Source: Mycobacterium gordonae
GTDB taxonomy: Bacteria > Actinomycetota > Actinomycetes > Mycobacteriales > Mycobacteriaceae
Length of the DNA stretch: 64,000 nucleotides
Assembly (NCBI RefSeq): GCF_001417955.2
Contig: NZ_LKTM01000002.1
Span: 1 to 64,000, forward strand
Reading direction: 5' to 3'
In this document: positions 28,585 through 40,200 of the stretch, piece after piece
Layout of the letters: the number at the start of each line of letters is the position of its first letter
Position numbering within the stretch: the first letter of the stretch is position 1
Program-made: the position numbers and the translations under genes
The notes under the pieces: generated by a model
What the model was told of the DNA's origin: nothing
The model's database searches: none
The model's input: only the letters and a program-made list of their open reading frames with translations

Positions 28585-31500
28585 GCCGATGCGACTGCTT
28601 CCCCCGCCAGCTCCTCGTACAGCAGGTCGGCCAGGCTGCGCACCGTGGTGTTGATGTTGGTGGCGGTGATGCGCACACCCGTCTCGGACTCGATGCGGGT
28701 GCGCAGCTCCTGGCTGCTCAGCGAATCCAGGCCGTACTCGGTCAGCATCTTGTCGACGTCGATGGTCCGGCGCAGAATCAGTCCGATCTGCTCGGAGACC
28801 ATGCGCCGCAACCGAGCCGGCCACTCCTCCTGCGGCAGCTTGTCCAACTCGCTGAGGAACTTGCTGTTCCCGCCGTGCTTCACCGTTGCCTTGAACGCCT
28901 CCGCGAACGGACTGTGCTGCGCGAACGCGTTCAGCCACGGCGATCCGATGATGGGGGCGTAGCCGGTGTAGGCGCGGTTGTGCCGCAGCAGCGCCTCGAA
29001 TGCATAGGCGCCCTCCTCCGGCTGGATGGCGTCGCCGGCCGCCTCGGCGAACGAGGTGGCGCGGCCGATCTCACCCCACGGTCCCCAGGCGATCGAGGTG
29101 GCCGGCAGGCCCTGGGCCCGCCGCCAGTGGGTGAAGGCGTCCAGCCAGCTGTTGGCCGCCGCATACGCGCCCTGACCGGGTGACCCGACCAAGGCTGCCG
29201 CCGAGGAGAACGAGCAGAACCAGTCCAGCGGCTGATCCGCTTCCATCTCTTGCAGGGCTTCATGCAGGTTCCACGCACCGTGCACCTTGGGCGCCCAGTC
29301 CCGGCGGATGAGTTCCTCGGTGATGTTCGGCAATGTGGCGTCTTCGACCACGGCGGCGGCGTGCAACACCCCGCGCAGCGGCAGACCCGTTGCCGTGGCG
29401 GTGGCCACCAGCTTCTCCGCCGTACCGGCTTCGGCGATGTCGCCGCACTCCACTACCACGTCGGATCCGATCGACCGGACCAACTCGATTGTCTCCAAAG
29501 CCTTTTGGTTGGGCTGGGAGCGTGAGGTCAGGACGATCCGGCCGGCGCCGGCGCTGGCCATCTTCTCTGCCAGGAACAGGCCGAGACCGCCGAGACCGCC
29601 GGTGATGATGTAGGAACCGTCGCCCCGGAAGACCGGCGCCTGCTCGGGCGGCATCACCACGCTGCTGCGCCCGACGTGCGGGACGTCGAGCACCAGCTTG
29701 CCGGTGTGCTCGGCCGCGCTCATCACCCGGATCGCGGTGGCCGCGTCGGCCATCGGGTAGTGGGTGACTTCCGGCGTCGGCAGCACGCCGTCGGCGATCT
29801 GCTGATAGACGGTGCTCAGCAGCTCGTGCACCTGCGCCGGGTGGCTCTCGGCCATCAGGGCCAGGTCGACACCGTGGAACGCGAGGTTCTGCCGGAAGGG
29901 GAACAACTCCAGCCGGGTGTTGGAGTAGATGTCACGCTTGCCGATCTCGATGAAGCGTCCGCCGAGGGCGAGCAGCTTGATCCCGGCCTGCTGAGCGGCG
30001 CCGGTCAGCGAGTTGAGCACGATGTCCACGCCGTAGCCGTCGGTGTCGTGGCGGATCTGTTCGGCGAACTCGGTGTCGCGGGAGTCGTAGACATGCTCGA
30101 TTCCCATGGCGCGCAACTTCTCCCGGCGCTCCGGGCTGCCTGCCGTGGCGAAGATCTGCGCCCCGGCCGTGCGTGCGATGGCGATGGCTGCCTGGCCGAC
30201 TCCACCCGTGGCCGAGTGGATCAGCACCTTGTCCCCGGACCGGATCCGGGCCAGGTCCGTCAGGCCGTACCAGGCGGTGGCGTACGCGGTGGTCGCCGCG
30301 GCCGCCTCGGCGTCGGTCACGCCGTGCGGCACGGCTGCCGCCAGGCGAGCGTCGCACGTGACGAAGGTCGCCCAGCACCCGTTGGTGGACAACCCGGCGA
30401 CATGGTCGCCGACCTTGAGGTCGGTGACCTCAGAGCCGACCGCAGTCACCACGCCGCCGAAGTCGAGACCCAGGTCGGGGATTCGACCGTCGAAGGTCTG
30501 GTAGCGGCCGAAGGTGGCCAGCACGTCGGCGAAGTTGATGCTGGACGCGCTGACCGCAACCTCGATCTCGGTCGGCCCCGGCGGCACCCGGTCGAACGCG
30601 GCGAACTCGAGCGTCTCCAGGTCCCCGGGAGTGCGGATCTGCAGGCGCATGCCGGCGTCGGCGTGATCGACGACAGTGGACCGGCGCTCCTCGGGCTGCA
30701 GGGGAGTGGGCAGCATCCGCGCGGTGTACCACTCGTCGTTGCGCCACGCGGTCTCGTCCTCGGCGGTGTTCTGCAGCAACTGCCGCGCCACCTGGTCGGC
30801 ACCCTGTTCGCCAAGGTCGTTCGGCAGGTCTATGTAACTGACCTTCAACTGCGGGTTCTCCGAGCTGATCACCCGCAGCAGGCCACGCAGGCCGCCCTGC
30901 TCGAGGTTGGCCTGATCCTCGGGCAGCACCGTCTGGGCATTGCGCGTCAATGCATATAGCCGCGGCGGCGAGCCCAGCAGGTCCGGCAGCTCCCGGGCGA
31001 TGCGCACCACGTGCTCGACGTACTGCCCGCCCCGGTCGCCGGACTCGTTGACGGCGTTCTGCTGCGGCGCGGTGACCAGCACCACCCCGTGGAACGCGCC
31101 CTCCTGCAGTTGCGTGCGCAGCTGCTCGGCGTGCGCGGCGTGGTCGCCGCCGAACGGCCAGAACAGCGTGGTCGCCTGCGCGTCGTGCACCTTCAGCGCG
31201 TCGGTCAGCGCCGTCGCCGTCAGGTCCGCGGCATCGGAGGTGGTGACCAGCAGCCAGTTGCCGGGTTCGGTGACCGTGGCGTCGGGTAGCTCGCGCGGTT
31301 GCCACTCGACGGTCAGCAGCCGCTCGCCCAGGACCCGGTCGCGCTCGCTGTCCGGGGAAGCCCCGGTGCCCAGCTGCAGGCCGCGCACCGTCATCAGCAC
31401 GGTGCCGTTCTCGTCGACGATGTCCAGGTCGGCTTCCACGCCGCCGGCGCCGCACGCGGTCACCGTCGCGTAGCAGTAACGCGCGTGCCGTGCCGAGCCG

Positions 31501-34500
31501 TAGGCGCGCAGCCTGCGGATGCTCAACGGCAGCAGCAGGCCACCGTTGAGTGCGCTGCCGACACTGGGATGGGCGGCGACCGCCTGGAAGCAGGCATCCA
31601 GCAGCGCCGGGTGAACCAGGCCGTAGGTGCCTTGCTGCGGGCGCAGCGGACCCGGCAGCGAAACCTCCGCCAGTACCGTGTTGCCGGCGTTCTCGGCGAT
31701 GTGCGCTCCGCCGAGGCCTGCGAATGCCGGTCCCAGCCGGTGGCCGCGCCTGTCCATCCACTTGCGGATGTCGTCGCCGTCCACCGGACGCGGGTGGTTT
31801 GCCAGCAGCTCGCTCAGGTTCAGGGCGGATGGCTGGTCCGCCGGGTCGGCCGCGTGCAGCACCGCGGTGGCCTGCCGCTCGTAGCGCCCTTCGCGGTTGC
31901 TCTCCACGGTGAAGTCGACGACGTCGGGGCCCTGGAATGTCGCGGTGATGCCGACCGGCGTCTGCTTGTCCAGCGGCAGCGACTGCTCGAAGCGCAGGTC
32001 GCGCACCTCCGCCGCCTCGCCGAGGACGGTGCGGGCCGCGACCAGCGCCATCTCGCAGTAGGCGGCGCCGGGCAGCACGTCGGCGTTACGGATCTGGTGG
32101 TCACCCAGCCAGGGCAGCGCGTCGGTGCCGACCTCGCCCTGCCACACGTGGCGCTCCGGTTCCTCGGGAAGCCGCACGTGCACGCCCATCAGGGGATGCG
32201 CGGGCACCAGCGCGCTGCGGCGCGCCACCGAGTCCAGACCGCTGGTGGCCAGGAACAGCGACCGCTGACTCCAGGTGGGCAGCGGCGCGTCCAGCAGGCG
32301 TCCATCGGGGTAGAGCACGGCCCAATCGAGGGCGGCGCCCGCGGCATACAGGTCGCCCAGCAGCCCACGCAGGCCATGCGGCAGTGGCTGCTCGCGGCGC
32401 ATGCTCGCCAGCGCGGCGGCCGCCTTGTCCAGGCTGCGTGCGGTCTGGTCCACGGCGTTCGTCAGCAGCGGGTGCGGGGACAACTCGGTGAACACCCGGA
32501 AGTCATCCTCCAGCGCGGCCTGGACCGCGGCGGCGAAGCGCACGGTGTGGCGCAGGTTGTCGGCCCAGTAGCCGGCGTCGCAGTACGGTTCCTCGCGCGG
32601 GTCGAACGAGGTGGCCGAGTAGTAGGCCACCTCCGGCTCCAGCGGCTCGATGTCGGCCAGCACCTCATAGAGCTCGTCGAGGATCGGGTCGACCTGCGGC
32701 GAATGCGAGGCGACGTCCACGGCCACTTCGCGGGCCATCACGCCGCGTTCTTCCCAGGTGGCGACCAGGTCGCGTACGGACTGGGTGTCGCCGCCGATCA
32801 CGGTGGACTGCGGCGAGGCCACCACCGCCACTACGACGTCGCTGACACCGCGCGCCACCAGCTGGGTGATTACTTCCTCGGCGGGCAATTCCACCGATGC
32901 CATGGCGCCCGCGCCGGAGATGCGGGTCATCAACTTGGAGCGCCGGCAGATCACCTTGACACCGTCTTCCAGCGACAACGCGCCGGCGACGACGGAGGCG
33001 GCGGACTCGCCCAGCGAGTGCCCGATGACCGCACCGGGGTTGGCGCCGTAGGACTTCATCGCCGCGGCCAGCGCCACCTGCATGGCGAAGATCGTGGGTT
33101 GCACGCGGTCGATTCCGGTGACCTTCTCGGGGGCGGTCATCGCCTCGGTGACCGAGAAGCCGGACTCCGCGGCGATCAGCGGTTCGATCTCGGCGACCTT
33201 GGCGGCGAACACCGGCTCGGTGGCCAGCAGGTCCTTGCCCATCTCGGCCCACTGCGATCCCTGCCCGGAGAACACCCAGACCGGGCCCTTGTCGTCCTGC
33301 CCGGTGGCCGGTGGGTAGGGCACCTCGCCCCTGGCGACCTCACGCAGTCCTTCGACCAGCTGCGCACGGCTGTCGGCCAGGACGGTGGCGCGTACCGCGC
33401 GCGGGGTACGCCGGCGGGCCAGCGTGTAGGCCAGGTCCCGGATGTCCAGCTCCTCCTGGGCGTCCACCCAGTCGGCCAGCCGGGTCGCCGTCTGGTGCAG
33501 TCCGTCTTCGGAGCTCGCCGAGATCGGGAAGATCAGTGCGCCCTGCAGGGCGGTGGCGCCGTCCGGCTCGACGGTCTTGGGCGACTGCGGCTCCGGTGCC
33601 TGTTCGATCACGGCGTGCACGTTGGTGCCCGAGAATCCGTACGACGACACAGCGGCCCGGCGCGGTGCCGCGTCATCGCCACCGGGCCAAGGCGTATTGT
33701 CCTGTGGGACAAAAAGATTGGTTTCGATCTCGGCGAACTTCTCGGGCAGCTTGGTGAAATGCAGGTTCTGCGGGATCACGCCGTGCTGCACCGCCAGCAC
33801 CGCTTTCATCATGCCCAGCGCGCCGGCCGCCGACTGGGTGTGCCCGAAGTTGGTCTTCACCGACGCCAGGGCGCACGGTCGGGTGGTGCCGTAGACCTCG
33901 GCGAGGCTGGCGTATTCGATGGGGTCGCCGATCGGGGTGCCGGTGCCGTGTGCTTCGACCATGCCGATGGTGGTCGGGTCGACGTCGCCGGCGGCCAGCG
34001 CCGCGCGGTACGCCGCGACCTGCGCGGGCAGCGACGGCGTCACGATGTTGACGGTGCGGCCGTCCTGGTTGGCCGCGGTGCCGCGGATCACCGCCAGGAT
34101 CCGGTCACCGTCGCGCTGGGCATCCTCGAGGCGCTTGAGCAGCAGCATGACCGCGCCCTCGCCCGATACGAAGCCGTCGGCGTTCACGTCGAACGCGTGG
34201 CAGTGCCCGGTGGCGGACAACATTCCGATGGCCGAACCCGACGCGGCCTTGCGGGGCTCCAGCGTCACCGAAGCGCCGCCGGCCAGCGCGATGTCACTCT
34301 CGCCGTCGTGCAGGCTCTGGCATGCCAGGTGAATGGCCGACAGGCCTGACGAGCACGCGGTGTCAACGGTCATCGCCGGACCGCTGAGGCCCATTGCGTA
34401 GGAGACCCGGCCGGACCCCATCGCGAAACTGTTGCCCATGTAGCCGTAAGGGCCGCTCAGGGTGTCGGCATCGGCATGCATGAACAGGTAGTCGTCGTGC

Positions 34501-34886
34501 ATCAGGCCGACGAAAACGCCGGTCTGGACGGCGGTCAGCGCATCGCGGGTGAGGCCGGCGTGTTCCATCGCCTCCCAGGACGTCTGCAGCAGCAGGCGGT
34601 GCTGCGGGTCCATCTCGGTCGCTTCGCGCTCGGTGATGCCGAAGAACTCCGGGTCGAAGTCGGCGACGTCGTCCAGGAAAGCGCCCCATTTACAGACCGT
34701 CCGGCCCGGGACGCCGGGCTCCGGGTCGTAGAACTCCTCGACGTCCCAGCGGTGGGAGGGAACCTCGGTGACGAAGTCGTCGCCGCGTAGCAACGCTTCC
34801 CACAACCGTTCCGGGGAGTCGATGCCTCCCGGCAGTCTGCACGCCATACCGATGACGGCAACCGGAGTGACACCCGTCCTGTCCAC
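28581..34886 (-). CDS. pks5: Mas-like type I polyketide synthase Pks5 (first copy)
   Basis: A 2101-aa iterative reducing PKS. Order: KS (Cys of DTACSSGLS near residue 178; [12 protein letters not shown] and KTNFGHTQ hold the two His), AT (GHSLGES near 621; VDVASHSP has the xASH signature associated with methylmalonyl-CoA), DH (His in [14 protein letters not shown] near 929; LLDACFQ), ER ([14 protein letters not shown] near 1564), KR ([13 protein letters not shown] near 1760; GAYAAANS), and ACP (GLDSLSSQ, Ser near 2053). No thioesterase, as in Mas. It should build methyl-branched fatty acids. The GTG at 34886 has GGAGAGG upstream and gives the usual [12 protein letters not shown] beginning. 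In the DH motif HxxxGxxxxP the Gly is replaced by Asn. Confidence 0.95.
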   Translation of the reverse strand: MDRTGVTPVAVIGMACRLPGGIDSPERLWEALLRGDDFVTEVPSHRWDVEEFYDPEPGVPGRTVCKWGAFLDDVADFDPEFFGITEREATEMDPQHRLLLQTSWEAMEHAGLTRDALTAVQTGVFVGLMHDDYLFMHADADTLSGPYGYMGNSFAMGSGRVSYAMGLSGPAMTVDTACSSGLSAIHLACQSLHDGESDIALAGGASVTLEPRKAASGSAIGMLSATGHCHAFDVNADGFVSGEGAVMLLLKRLEDAQRDGDRILAVIRGTAANQDGRTVNIVTPSLPAQVAAYRAALAAGDVDPTTIGMVEAHGTGTPIGDPIEYASLAEVYGTTRPCALASVKTNFGHTQSAAGALGMMKAVLAVQHGVIPQNLHFTKLPEKFAEIETNLFVPQDNTPWPGGDDAAPRRAAVSSYGFSGTNVHAVIEQAPEPQSPKTVEPDGATALQGALIFPISASSEDGLHQTATRLADWVDAQEELDIRDLAYTLARRRTPRAVRATVLADSRAQLVEGLREVARGEVPYPPATGQDDKGPVWVFSGQGSQWAEMGKDLLATEPVFAAKVAEIEPLIAAESGFSVTEAMTAPEKVTGIDRVQPTIFAMQVALAAAMKSYGANPGAVIGHSLGESAASVVAGALSLEDGVKVICRRSKLMTRISGAGAMASVELPAEEVITQLVARGVSDVVVAVVASPQSTVIGGDTQSVRDLVATWEERGVMAREVAVDVASHSPQVDPILDELYEVLADIEPLEPEVAYYSATSFDPREEPYCDAGYWADNLRHTVRFAAAVQAALEDDFRVFTELSPHPLLTNAVDQTARSLDKAAAALASMRREQPLPHGLRGLLGDLYAAGAALDWAVLYPDGRLLDAPLPTWSQRSLFLATSGLDSVARRSALVPAHPLMGVHVRLPEEPERHVWQGEVGTDALPWLGDHQIRNADVLPGAAYCEMALVAARTVLGEAAEVRDLRFEQSLPLDKQTPVGITATFQGPDVVDFTVESNREGRYERQATAVLHAADPADQPSALNLSELLANHPRPVDGDDIRKWMDRRGHRLGPAFAGLGGAHIAENAGNTVLAEVSLPGPLRPQQGTYGLVHPALLDACFQAVAAHPSVGSALNGGLLLPLSIRRLRAYGSARHARYCYATVTACGAGGVEADLDIVDENGTVLMTVRGLQLGTGASPDSERDRVLGERLLTVEWQPRELPDATVTEPGNWLLVTTSDAADLTATALTDALKVHDAQATTLFWPFGGDHAAHAEQLRTQLQEGAFHGVVLVTAPQQNAVNESGDRGGQYVEHVVRIARELPDLLGSPPRLYALTRNAQTVLPEDQANLEQGGLRGLLRVISSENPQLKVSYIDLPNDLGEQGADQVARQLLQNTAEDETAWRNDEWYTARMLPTPLQPEERRSTVVDHADAGMRLQIRTPGDLETLEFAAFDRVPPGPTEIEVAVSASSINFADVLATFGRYQTFDGRIPDLGLDFGGVVTAVGSEVTDLKVGDHVAGLSTNGCWATFVTCDARLAAAVPHGVTDAEAAAATTAYATAWYGLTDLARIRSGDKVLIHSATGGVGQAAIAIARTAGAQIFATAGSPERREKLRAMGIEHVYDSRDTEFAEQIRHDTDGYGVDIVLNSLTGAAQQAGIKLLALGGRFIEIGKRDIYSNTRLELFPFRQNLAFHGVDLALMAESHPAQVHELLSTVYQQIADGVLPTPEVTHYPMADAATAIRVMSAAEHTGKLVLDVPHVGRSSVVMPPEQAPVFRGDGSYIITGGLGGLGLFLAEKMASAGAGRIVLTSRSQPNQKALETIELVRSIGSDVVVECGDIAEAGTAEKLVATATATGLPLRGVLHAAAVVEDATLPNITEELIRRDWAPKVHGAWNLHEALQEMEADQPLDWFCSFSSAAALVGSPGQGAYAAANSWLDAFTHWRRAQGLPATSIAWGPWGEIGRATSFAEAAGDAIQPEEGAYAFEALLRHNRAYTGYAPIIGSPWLNAFAQHSPFAEAFKATVKHGGNSKFLSELDKLPQEEWPARLRRMVSEQIGLILRRTIDVDKMLTEYGLDSLSSQELRTRIESETGVRITATNINTTVRSLADLLYEELAGEAVASA

Positions 34887-35718
34887 GTCTTTCACCTCTC
34901 CATACCCCGCGCGTACCACCGGGCTTCGGTTCAGCTTTTCCCAGCGATCAGCTCGAATCTCATTCGCTTTGCGGGGCGCCGCTGCGCTGCGCGAGCGAGC
35001 GAACCCGTCGACCAAGCCCTGCCCCCGCGCCGAAGCCAACCTCACATTCGTGAGGTGATCGCAGCGTATCCGGTTTGCTCGGTCGATGTGGAAAAATCGT
35101 GCAGACGTACAAGAATTGTGCGTATCTTCACGCGGGCGCCGGGAGCCGCTCGGCCACCGCGGCCGAGTCGGGCAAGGCGCTCGAATCAGCGGGCCGGGTG
35201 CGTGGCGAGGGCGTGTCCGACAGCGTCCCGCAACGCTGCCTGGCGGCTCAAAATCGCTGCTCAACAGCGTAAGATCCGCGATCTGGCGCGCCTCAGGGCC
35301 GTCCCGGAGTGTGGTTCGGCGCTTCGCGCGCGAGCGCCCGCGCCGACGGTCGAAGCGGGTCCTCGGGCCTTGACTTCACGGAGGTCGGCTCCGACGCCAC
35401 ACCTCTGTTCGTAAGGAGGAACCGCTGTATGCACCCGTCCGGAAAACGTAGCTACCGGGTAGTTGCGCGGGCGTGACACAGACGCCGATCAGGCTGGTGG
35501 AGGCGGGCGGAGTTGAGCGGATTTTGCGAAACCGCCCACGCGCCTCCCCGCGGCGGCATACACTTCGATTCTCAGTACCGCAGCCTGCCAGCAGGCGCGG
35601 CGCTACTACGGGATTGTTGCTGAGGTTTCTCTTGAAGCTCGCGGCATTTCTATTTTTGTGCGTGCAATTCGGCTTATTTCTGGCGCTCGAATGCGGTTCT
35701 TGTTCCACACCCTTTTCG
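34887..35718. other. Long non-coding region upstream of the first PKS
   Basis: About 830 bases between the PKS start and the terminator behind papA4. No reading frame here has a believable start or composition. It contains the promoter-like module shared by all three PKS genes (35063-35116). The rest is leader of about 200 bases on the PKS side and unassigned sequence on the other. It separates papA4 from the downstream PKS, so that PKS is likely its own transcription unit. Confidence 0.5.
35063..35116 (-). promoter_or_regulatory. Promoter-like module shared by the three PKS genes (copy 1)
   Basis: Read on the minus strand: an A/T-flanked imperfect dyad GTACGTCTGCAC, then TCCACA (candidate -35), an 18-nt spacer, and TACGCT (candidate -10). 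The same layout with identical spacing occurs at 43713-43766 and 50458-50511. Here the dyad and -35 each differ by a base or two from the other copies, and the module lies about 177 bases upstream of the GTG. Promoter activity is inferred from conservation and position. Confidence 0.5.
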
Positions 35719-35766
35719 TTTTGCGGCCCCGCCATTCGGATCACTCCGAAGGACGGGGCCGCAAAA
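35719..35766 (-). terminator. Strong hairpin terminator downstream of papA4
   Basis: A perfect 13-bp stem (TTTTGCGGCCCCG pairing with CGGGGCCGCAAAA) encloses a second 6-bp stem, TTCGGA/TCCGAA with a TCAC loop. It sits 9 bases after the papA4 stop. The dyad is symmetric, so it could work on either strand; no gene on the plus strand needs it. Confidence 0.7.
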
Positions 35767-35774
35767 CAAAGGGC

Positions 35775-37220
35775 TTATTGCGCCAGCTGAACAGCGGCCT
35801 TTGCGTACTGACCCTCGCAGGCGCGCGCGAACACCGACTTGAGAACCTCGAGGTAACGAGTCACCGATTCGCGAGCGACCGGGTTGTTCGGGAAGTTCAC
35901 CATGATGGAAACCTCGTCGAAAAGCCGGATCACCGAGAAGTACAGATAAGCGGGGTTACGGCCGTCGTTGTAAGCCGTCGCATTTGCACCCTTCAAAGCG
36001 GTGGCGACCACGGCGGAAAGGGGCGGCAGGCCGGCGTCCATGTAGTTCGTCATGAAGAACTGCGATGAATTCCGCTTGAGCCAGGGCGCCAATTCCAGAA
36101 CACGCTCGTACGGCACGTTCGCCATGTCCATGTTGTCGTCGAATGAGGCCTGAGTGGAGCGAGCGGTCTCTTCGAAGGAATTCGGGTCGATGGCGACGGT
36201 GAAAGGCACCGCACCGGTGAACCAGCCCATCGACAGGTACTCCTCGGGGGAATTCCGCTTGTCGACCGGAGTCATGCCGTTGTACGTTTCCTGGCCGGTC
36301 AATTCGTAGTGCGCCAATGCGACGCAGCCGAACAGGCCACCGCTGAAGCGGGCGTTCGCCGCCATGCAGGTCGCCTCGAACTTTGCCGTTTGCTGCGGAG
36401 TCATCAACTTCTCGATCATGATGTCGCCACCGCAAGCGTGCGACTGCTCACCCAGCGGCAACGGGAACTCCGGCAGGCCGCCTCCGTTGTTCTCGGCGAA
36501 GTCGATCCATTTGCGGACCTCGGGAGTGTCCAGAGTCGCTTCGGCCGAGATCTTCGCCTCGCGAAGGCAGAAATTGTCGTGGCTGCCCGGCTCCGGCATG
36601 ACCAGCGGCGGTTTGCCCTCGAGCAATGCGCGGTAGTTGGTCAGGATTTCGACGTAGAGCGAGGAAACCACGGCCGGGTCGCAATGCAGGTGGTCGACGA
36701 TCGCAAACAGCGAGCAGTGGTTCTCGTGCTGAATCAGACCGAAGCGGAAGCAGTCCCATTCCAGCGGCGGCGGCGTGGAGACAACCAGTTCGCGCCATTC
36801 CGCCTGGGTCATTTCGCCATGCTGGACCGGAGCCAGTTGAATGTCGCGCGGGTTCTGAATCTTGTGCCGAACAATGTCCTTGGGGCCATTGTATTCGAAC
36901 CAGCTGCGGTACGTTTCGTGCCGCCGCGCGTGCGCATTGATGACGTGCGTCATGGTCCGGATATCGCACTTGCCCGGAATCTCCCAGGAGCCCATTACGA
37001 GCCGGGAGTAATCGAGGCCACGTTCACCGAATTCCACATAACCGCGCAAATGGCCGGCCTGCATGGAACTGGGCGGCACATCTACCACCGGCGCTTTTGC
37101 GGCTTTCGCACGTGATGCCGGCGTTGGCTGCCAGGTGACAACCGAACCTGGGCCGGGCTCCCAGTCGTAGACGATTCCTACGCCGAGAGTGACGTCTGCT
37201 GATCCCCCGCCTATGATCAC
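35775..37220 (-). CDS. papA4: Polyketide-associated acyltransferase PapA4
   Basis: A 481-aa PapA-family acyltransferase, full length, unlike the short papA4 of M. tuberculosis. IVDHLHCDPAVVSSLYVEIL holds the catalytic HxxxD near residue 180, with Pro where Gly normally follows the Asp. MGWFTGAVPFTVAIDP and YLYFSVIRLFDEVSIMVNFP lie in the second lobe. It should transfer PKS-made acyl chains onto the sugar core (trehalose in LOS). The GTG at 37220 was chosen for its GAGGAGG site 4 nt upstream; an in-frame TTG at 37250 is weaker. It lies 55 bp behind the second PKS and is probably co-transcribed with it; a strong hairpin follows. Confidence 0.92.
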   Translation of the reverse strand: MIIGGGSADVTLGVGIVYDWEPGPGSVVTWQPTPASRAKAAKAPVVDVPPSSMQAGHLRGYVEFGERGLDYSRLVMGSWEIPGKCDIRTMTHVINAHARRHETYRSWFEYNGPKDIVRHKIQNPRDIQLAPVQHGEMTQAEWRELVVSTPPPLEWDCFRFGLIQHENHCSLFAIVDHLHCDPAVVSSLYVEILTNYRALLEGKPPLVMPEPGSHDNFCLREAKISAEATLDTPEVRKWIDFAENNGGGLPEFPLPLGEQSHACGGDIMIEKLMTPQQTAKFEATCMAANARFSGGLFGCVALAHYELTGQETYNGMTPVDKRNSPEEYLSMGWFTGAVPFTVAIDPNSFEETARSTQASFDDNMDMANVPYERVLELAPWLKRNSSQFFMTNYMDAGLPPLSAVVATALKGANATAYNDGRNPAYLYFSVIRLFDEVSIMVNFPNNPVARESVTRYLEVLKSVFARACEGQYAKAAVQLAQ

Positions 37221-37275
37221 GCTTCCTCCTCGATTTCTGCCGACTGCCAAGCAGCGGCGCTTGGTCTTTTCTACC

Positions 37276-40200
37276 TCATACAGGTGTTGCTGCGTCGCCT
37301 TTTGACGTCAATTGCTCGTAAAGGTGATCTGCCAAGCCCCGAACGGTCGTGATGTCGGTTGTCGTGACGCGGATCTTCACCTCTGACTCGATATGGGTGC
37401 GCAGTTCCAGGTTGCCCAGCGAGTCCATGCCGAACTCGGAAATCGGCCGGTCGACGTCGACAGACCGGCGCAGAATCAGGCCCACTTGCTCGGAGATCAT
37501 CCGGCGCAGCCGGGCCGGCCATTCCTCGCGGTCCAGCTCGGCGAGTTCGGCCAAAAACTTGCTGCCGCCCGACCGGCCCTTGCCGGCGGACTTGAACGCC
37601 TCAGCGAACGGAGTGCGCTGGGCGAAGGCGGTGAGCCAGGCCGACCCGATGACCGGGGCGTAGCCGGTGTACGGCCGGTTGTGCCGCAACAGTGCCTCGA
37701 AGGCGTAGGCGCCTTCCTCCGGCTCGATCGCGTCGCCCGAGGTCTCGGCGAAGTCAGTGCCGCGGCCGATCTCGGCCCAGGCTCCCCAGGCGATCGAGGT
37801 GGCCGGTAGCCCCTGAGCGCGCCGCCACAGGGTGAAGGCGTCCAGCCAGCTGTTGGCCGCGGCATATGCTCCCTGCCCCGGTGAACCGGCCAGCGCTGCC
37901 GCAGAGGAGAAGGAGCAGAACCAGTCGAGTTCGTGTCCCTGCGTCGCTTCGTGCAGATGCCACGCGCCGCGCACCTTGGGTGCCCAGTCGCGCTCGATGA
38001 GTTCCTCGGTGATATTGGGCAACGTCGCGTCCTCGACCACCGCGGCTCCGTGCAGCACGCCGCGCAGCGGCAGGCCGGTGGCGGTGGCGGCGGACACCAG
38101 CCGCTGTGCGGTGCCGGGTTCGGCGATGTCGCCGCATTCCACGACGACATCGGCGCCGATGGAGCGGATCATCTCGATGGTCTCCAGCGCCTTCTGGCTG
38201 GGCTGCGAGCGCGAAGTGAGCACGATGCGGCCTGCCCCCGCGCCGGCGATCTTCTCGGCCAGGAATAGTCCCAGACCCCCGAGGCCACCGGTGATGATGT
38301 ATGAGCTGTCGCCGCGGAACACCTGGGCCTGCTCGGGCGGAAGCACGACGCTGCTGCGGCCCGCGTGCGGGACGTCGAGGATCAACTTGCCGGTGTGCTC
38401 GGCCGCACCCATGATCCGGACCGCGGTCGCCGCCTCGGCCAACGGGTAGTGGGTGGCCTCGGGCATCGGCAGCACGCCGCTTGCGGTCTTTTCGTAAACC
38501 TTCTCGAGCAGTCCCCGGACCTGCGCGGGGTGCGTCCGGGACATCAATGCCAGGTCGACACCGAAAAAGGCGAGATTCTGCCGGAACGGGAACAGGCCCA
38601 CTTTGGTGTCCTGGTAGATGTCCAGCTTGCCGATCTCGACGAACCGTCCGCCCATGGCCAGCAGCCGGATCCCGGCCAGTTGCGCCGCTCCGGTCACCGA
38701 GTTCAGCACGATGTCGACGCCGTAGCCGTCGGTGTCACGGCGGATCTGGTCGGCGAACTCGGTGCTGCGGGAGTCATAGACGTGCTCGATACCCATGTCG
38801 CGCAGAATCTGCCGCCGCTGCTCGCTCCCGGCGGTGGCGAAGATCTCGGCGCCGGCGGCGCGCGCGATCGCGATGGCGGCCTGGCCCACCCCACCGGTGC
38901 CGGAGTGGATGAGCACCTTGTCGCCGGAGCGGATCCGGGCCAGCTCCTCGAGGCCGTACCAGGCGGTGGCCGAGGCGGTGGTGACAGCCGCGGCCTGGGC
39001 GTCGGTCAGCCCGGCGGGCAATGTGGCGGCCAGGCCAGCGTCACACGTGACGAAAGTTGACCAGCAGCCGTCCGGGGACAGACCGCCCACGTGGTCGCCG
39101 ACCTTGTGGTCGGTGACGCCGGAACCGACCGCGGTCACCACGCCCGCGAAATCGAGGCCGAGTGGCGGCTGCTTGCCGTCGAAGGTCGGGCAACGCCCGT
39201 AGGCCGCCAGCACGTCGGCGAAGTTGATGCTGGCCGCGCTGACCGCGACCTCGATCTCGTTCGGGCCCGGAGGCACCCGGTCGAAGGCGGTGAACTCCAT
39301 GGTCTGCAGATCACCGGGGACACGGACCTGCAGCCGCATGCCCCCCTCCTGGTGGTCGATGACGGTGTTGCGGCGTTCTTCGGGCCGCAGCGGAGTCGGG
39401 TACAGGCGTGCGGTGTACCACTGGTCGTCGCGCCAGGCGGTCTCGTCTTCGTCGCTGGCCAGCAACAGTTGGCGCGCCACATTTTCGGCGCTCTGGTCGC
39501 CAAGCTCGTTCGGTAGGTCGATGTAGCTGACCTTCAGGTTCGGGTGCTCGGCACCGATCACCCGCAGCAGGCCGCGCAGCCCACCCTGCTCGAGGTTGGG
39601 GGAGTCGTCGGCCAGCACCGTCTGGGCGTTGCGGGTCACCACGTACAGCCGAGGCGATTGGCCTACCAGTTCGGGAAGTTCGCGGGCGATGCGAACCGCC
39701 AGCTTGACGTACTCCTGGCCGCGGACGATCGAATCCTCATCCGTACCGCTTTGCCGTTCGGTGAGCACGACTAAACCTGAGAAGCCGCCGGATTCGAATT
39801 GAGCGCGCAGCCGCGCGGCCGCGGCGTCGTGGTCACCATGCAGCGGCCAGGACATCGTGGTGCTCTGCGCGTCGTGCATCTTCAGGGCGTCGGTCAGCTG
39901 GGTGGCCACCATGTCGGTGGTGTCCGCGGTGCTGATCAGCAGCCAGTTGCCGGGCTCGGTCACCGTCTTCTCGGGCAGTTCGTGCTGCTGCCATTCGATG
40001 GTCAGCAGTCGCTCGCCCAGGACGCGGTCGCGTTCGCCGTTCTGGGAGACGCCGGTGCCCATCTGCAGGCCGCGCACCGCCAGCAGCACGGTGCCGTGTT
40101 CGTCGAGGACGTCGATGTCCGCGGTCACCCCGGTGCCGTCCGGGGTCACCGTGGTCAGGCAGTAGTGGGCGTTGCGGGCTGGACCGTACGAGCGGATCCG

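Noticed and set aside
31299..34349. Open frame of about 1016 codons antisense to the first PKS
   Set aside because: Low-complexity Arg/Gly/His product opposite a full PKS; no ribosome site or domain.
35473..35790. 105-codon frame with a hydrophobic stretch between papA4 and the first PKS
   Set aside because: Runs through the perfect terminator hairpin and into the papA4 3' end; no ribosome site.
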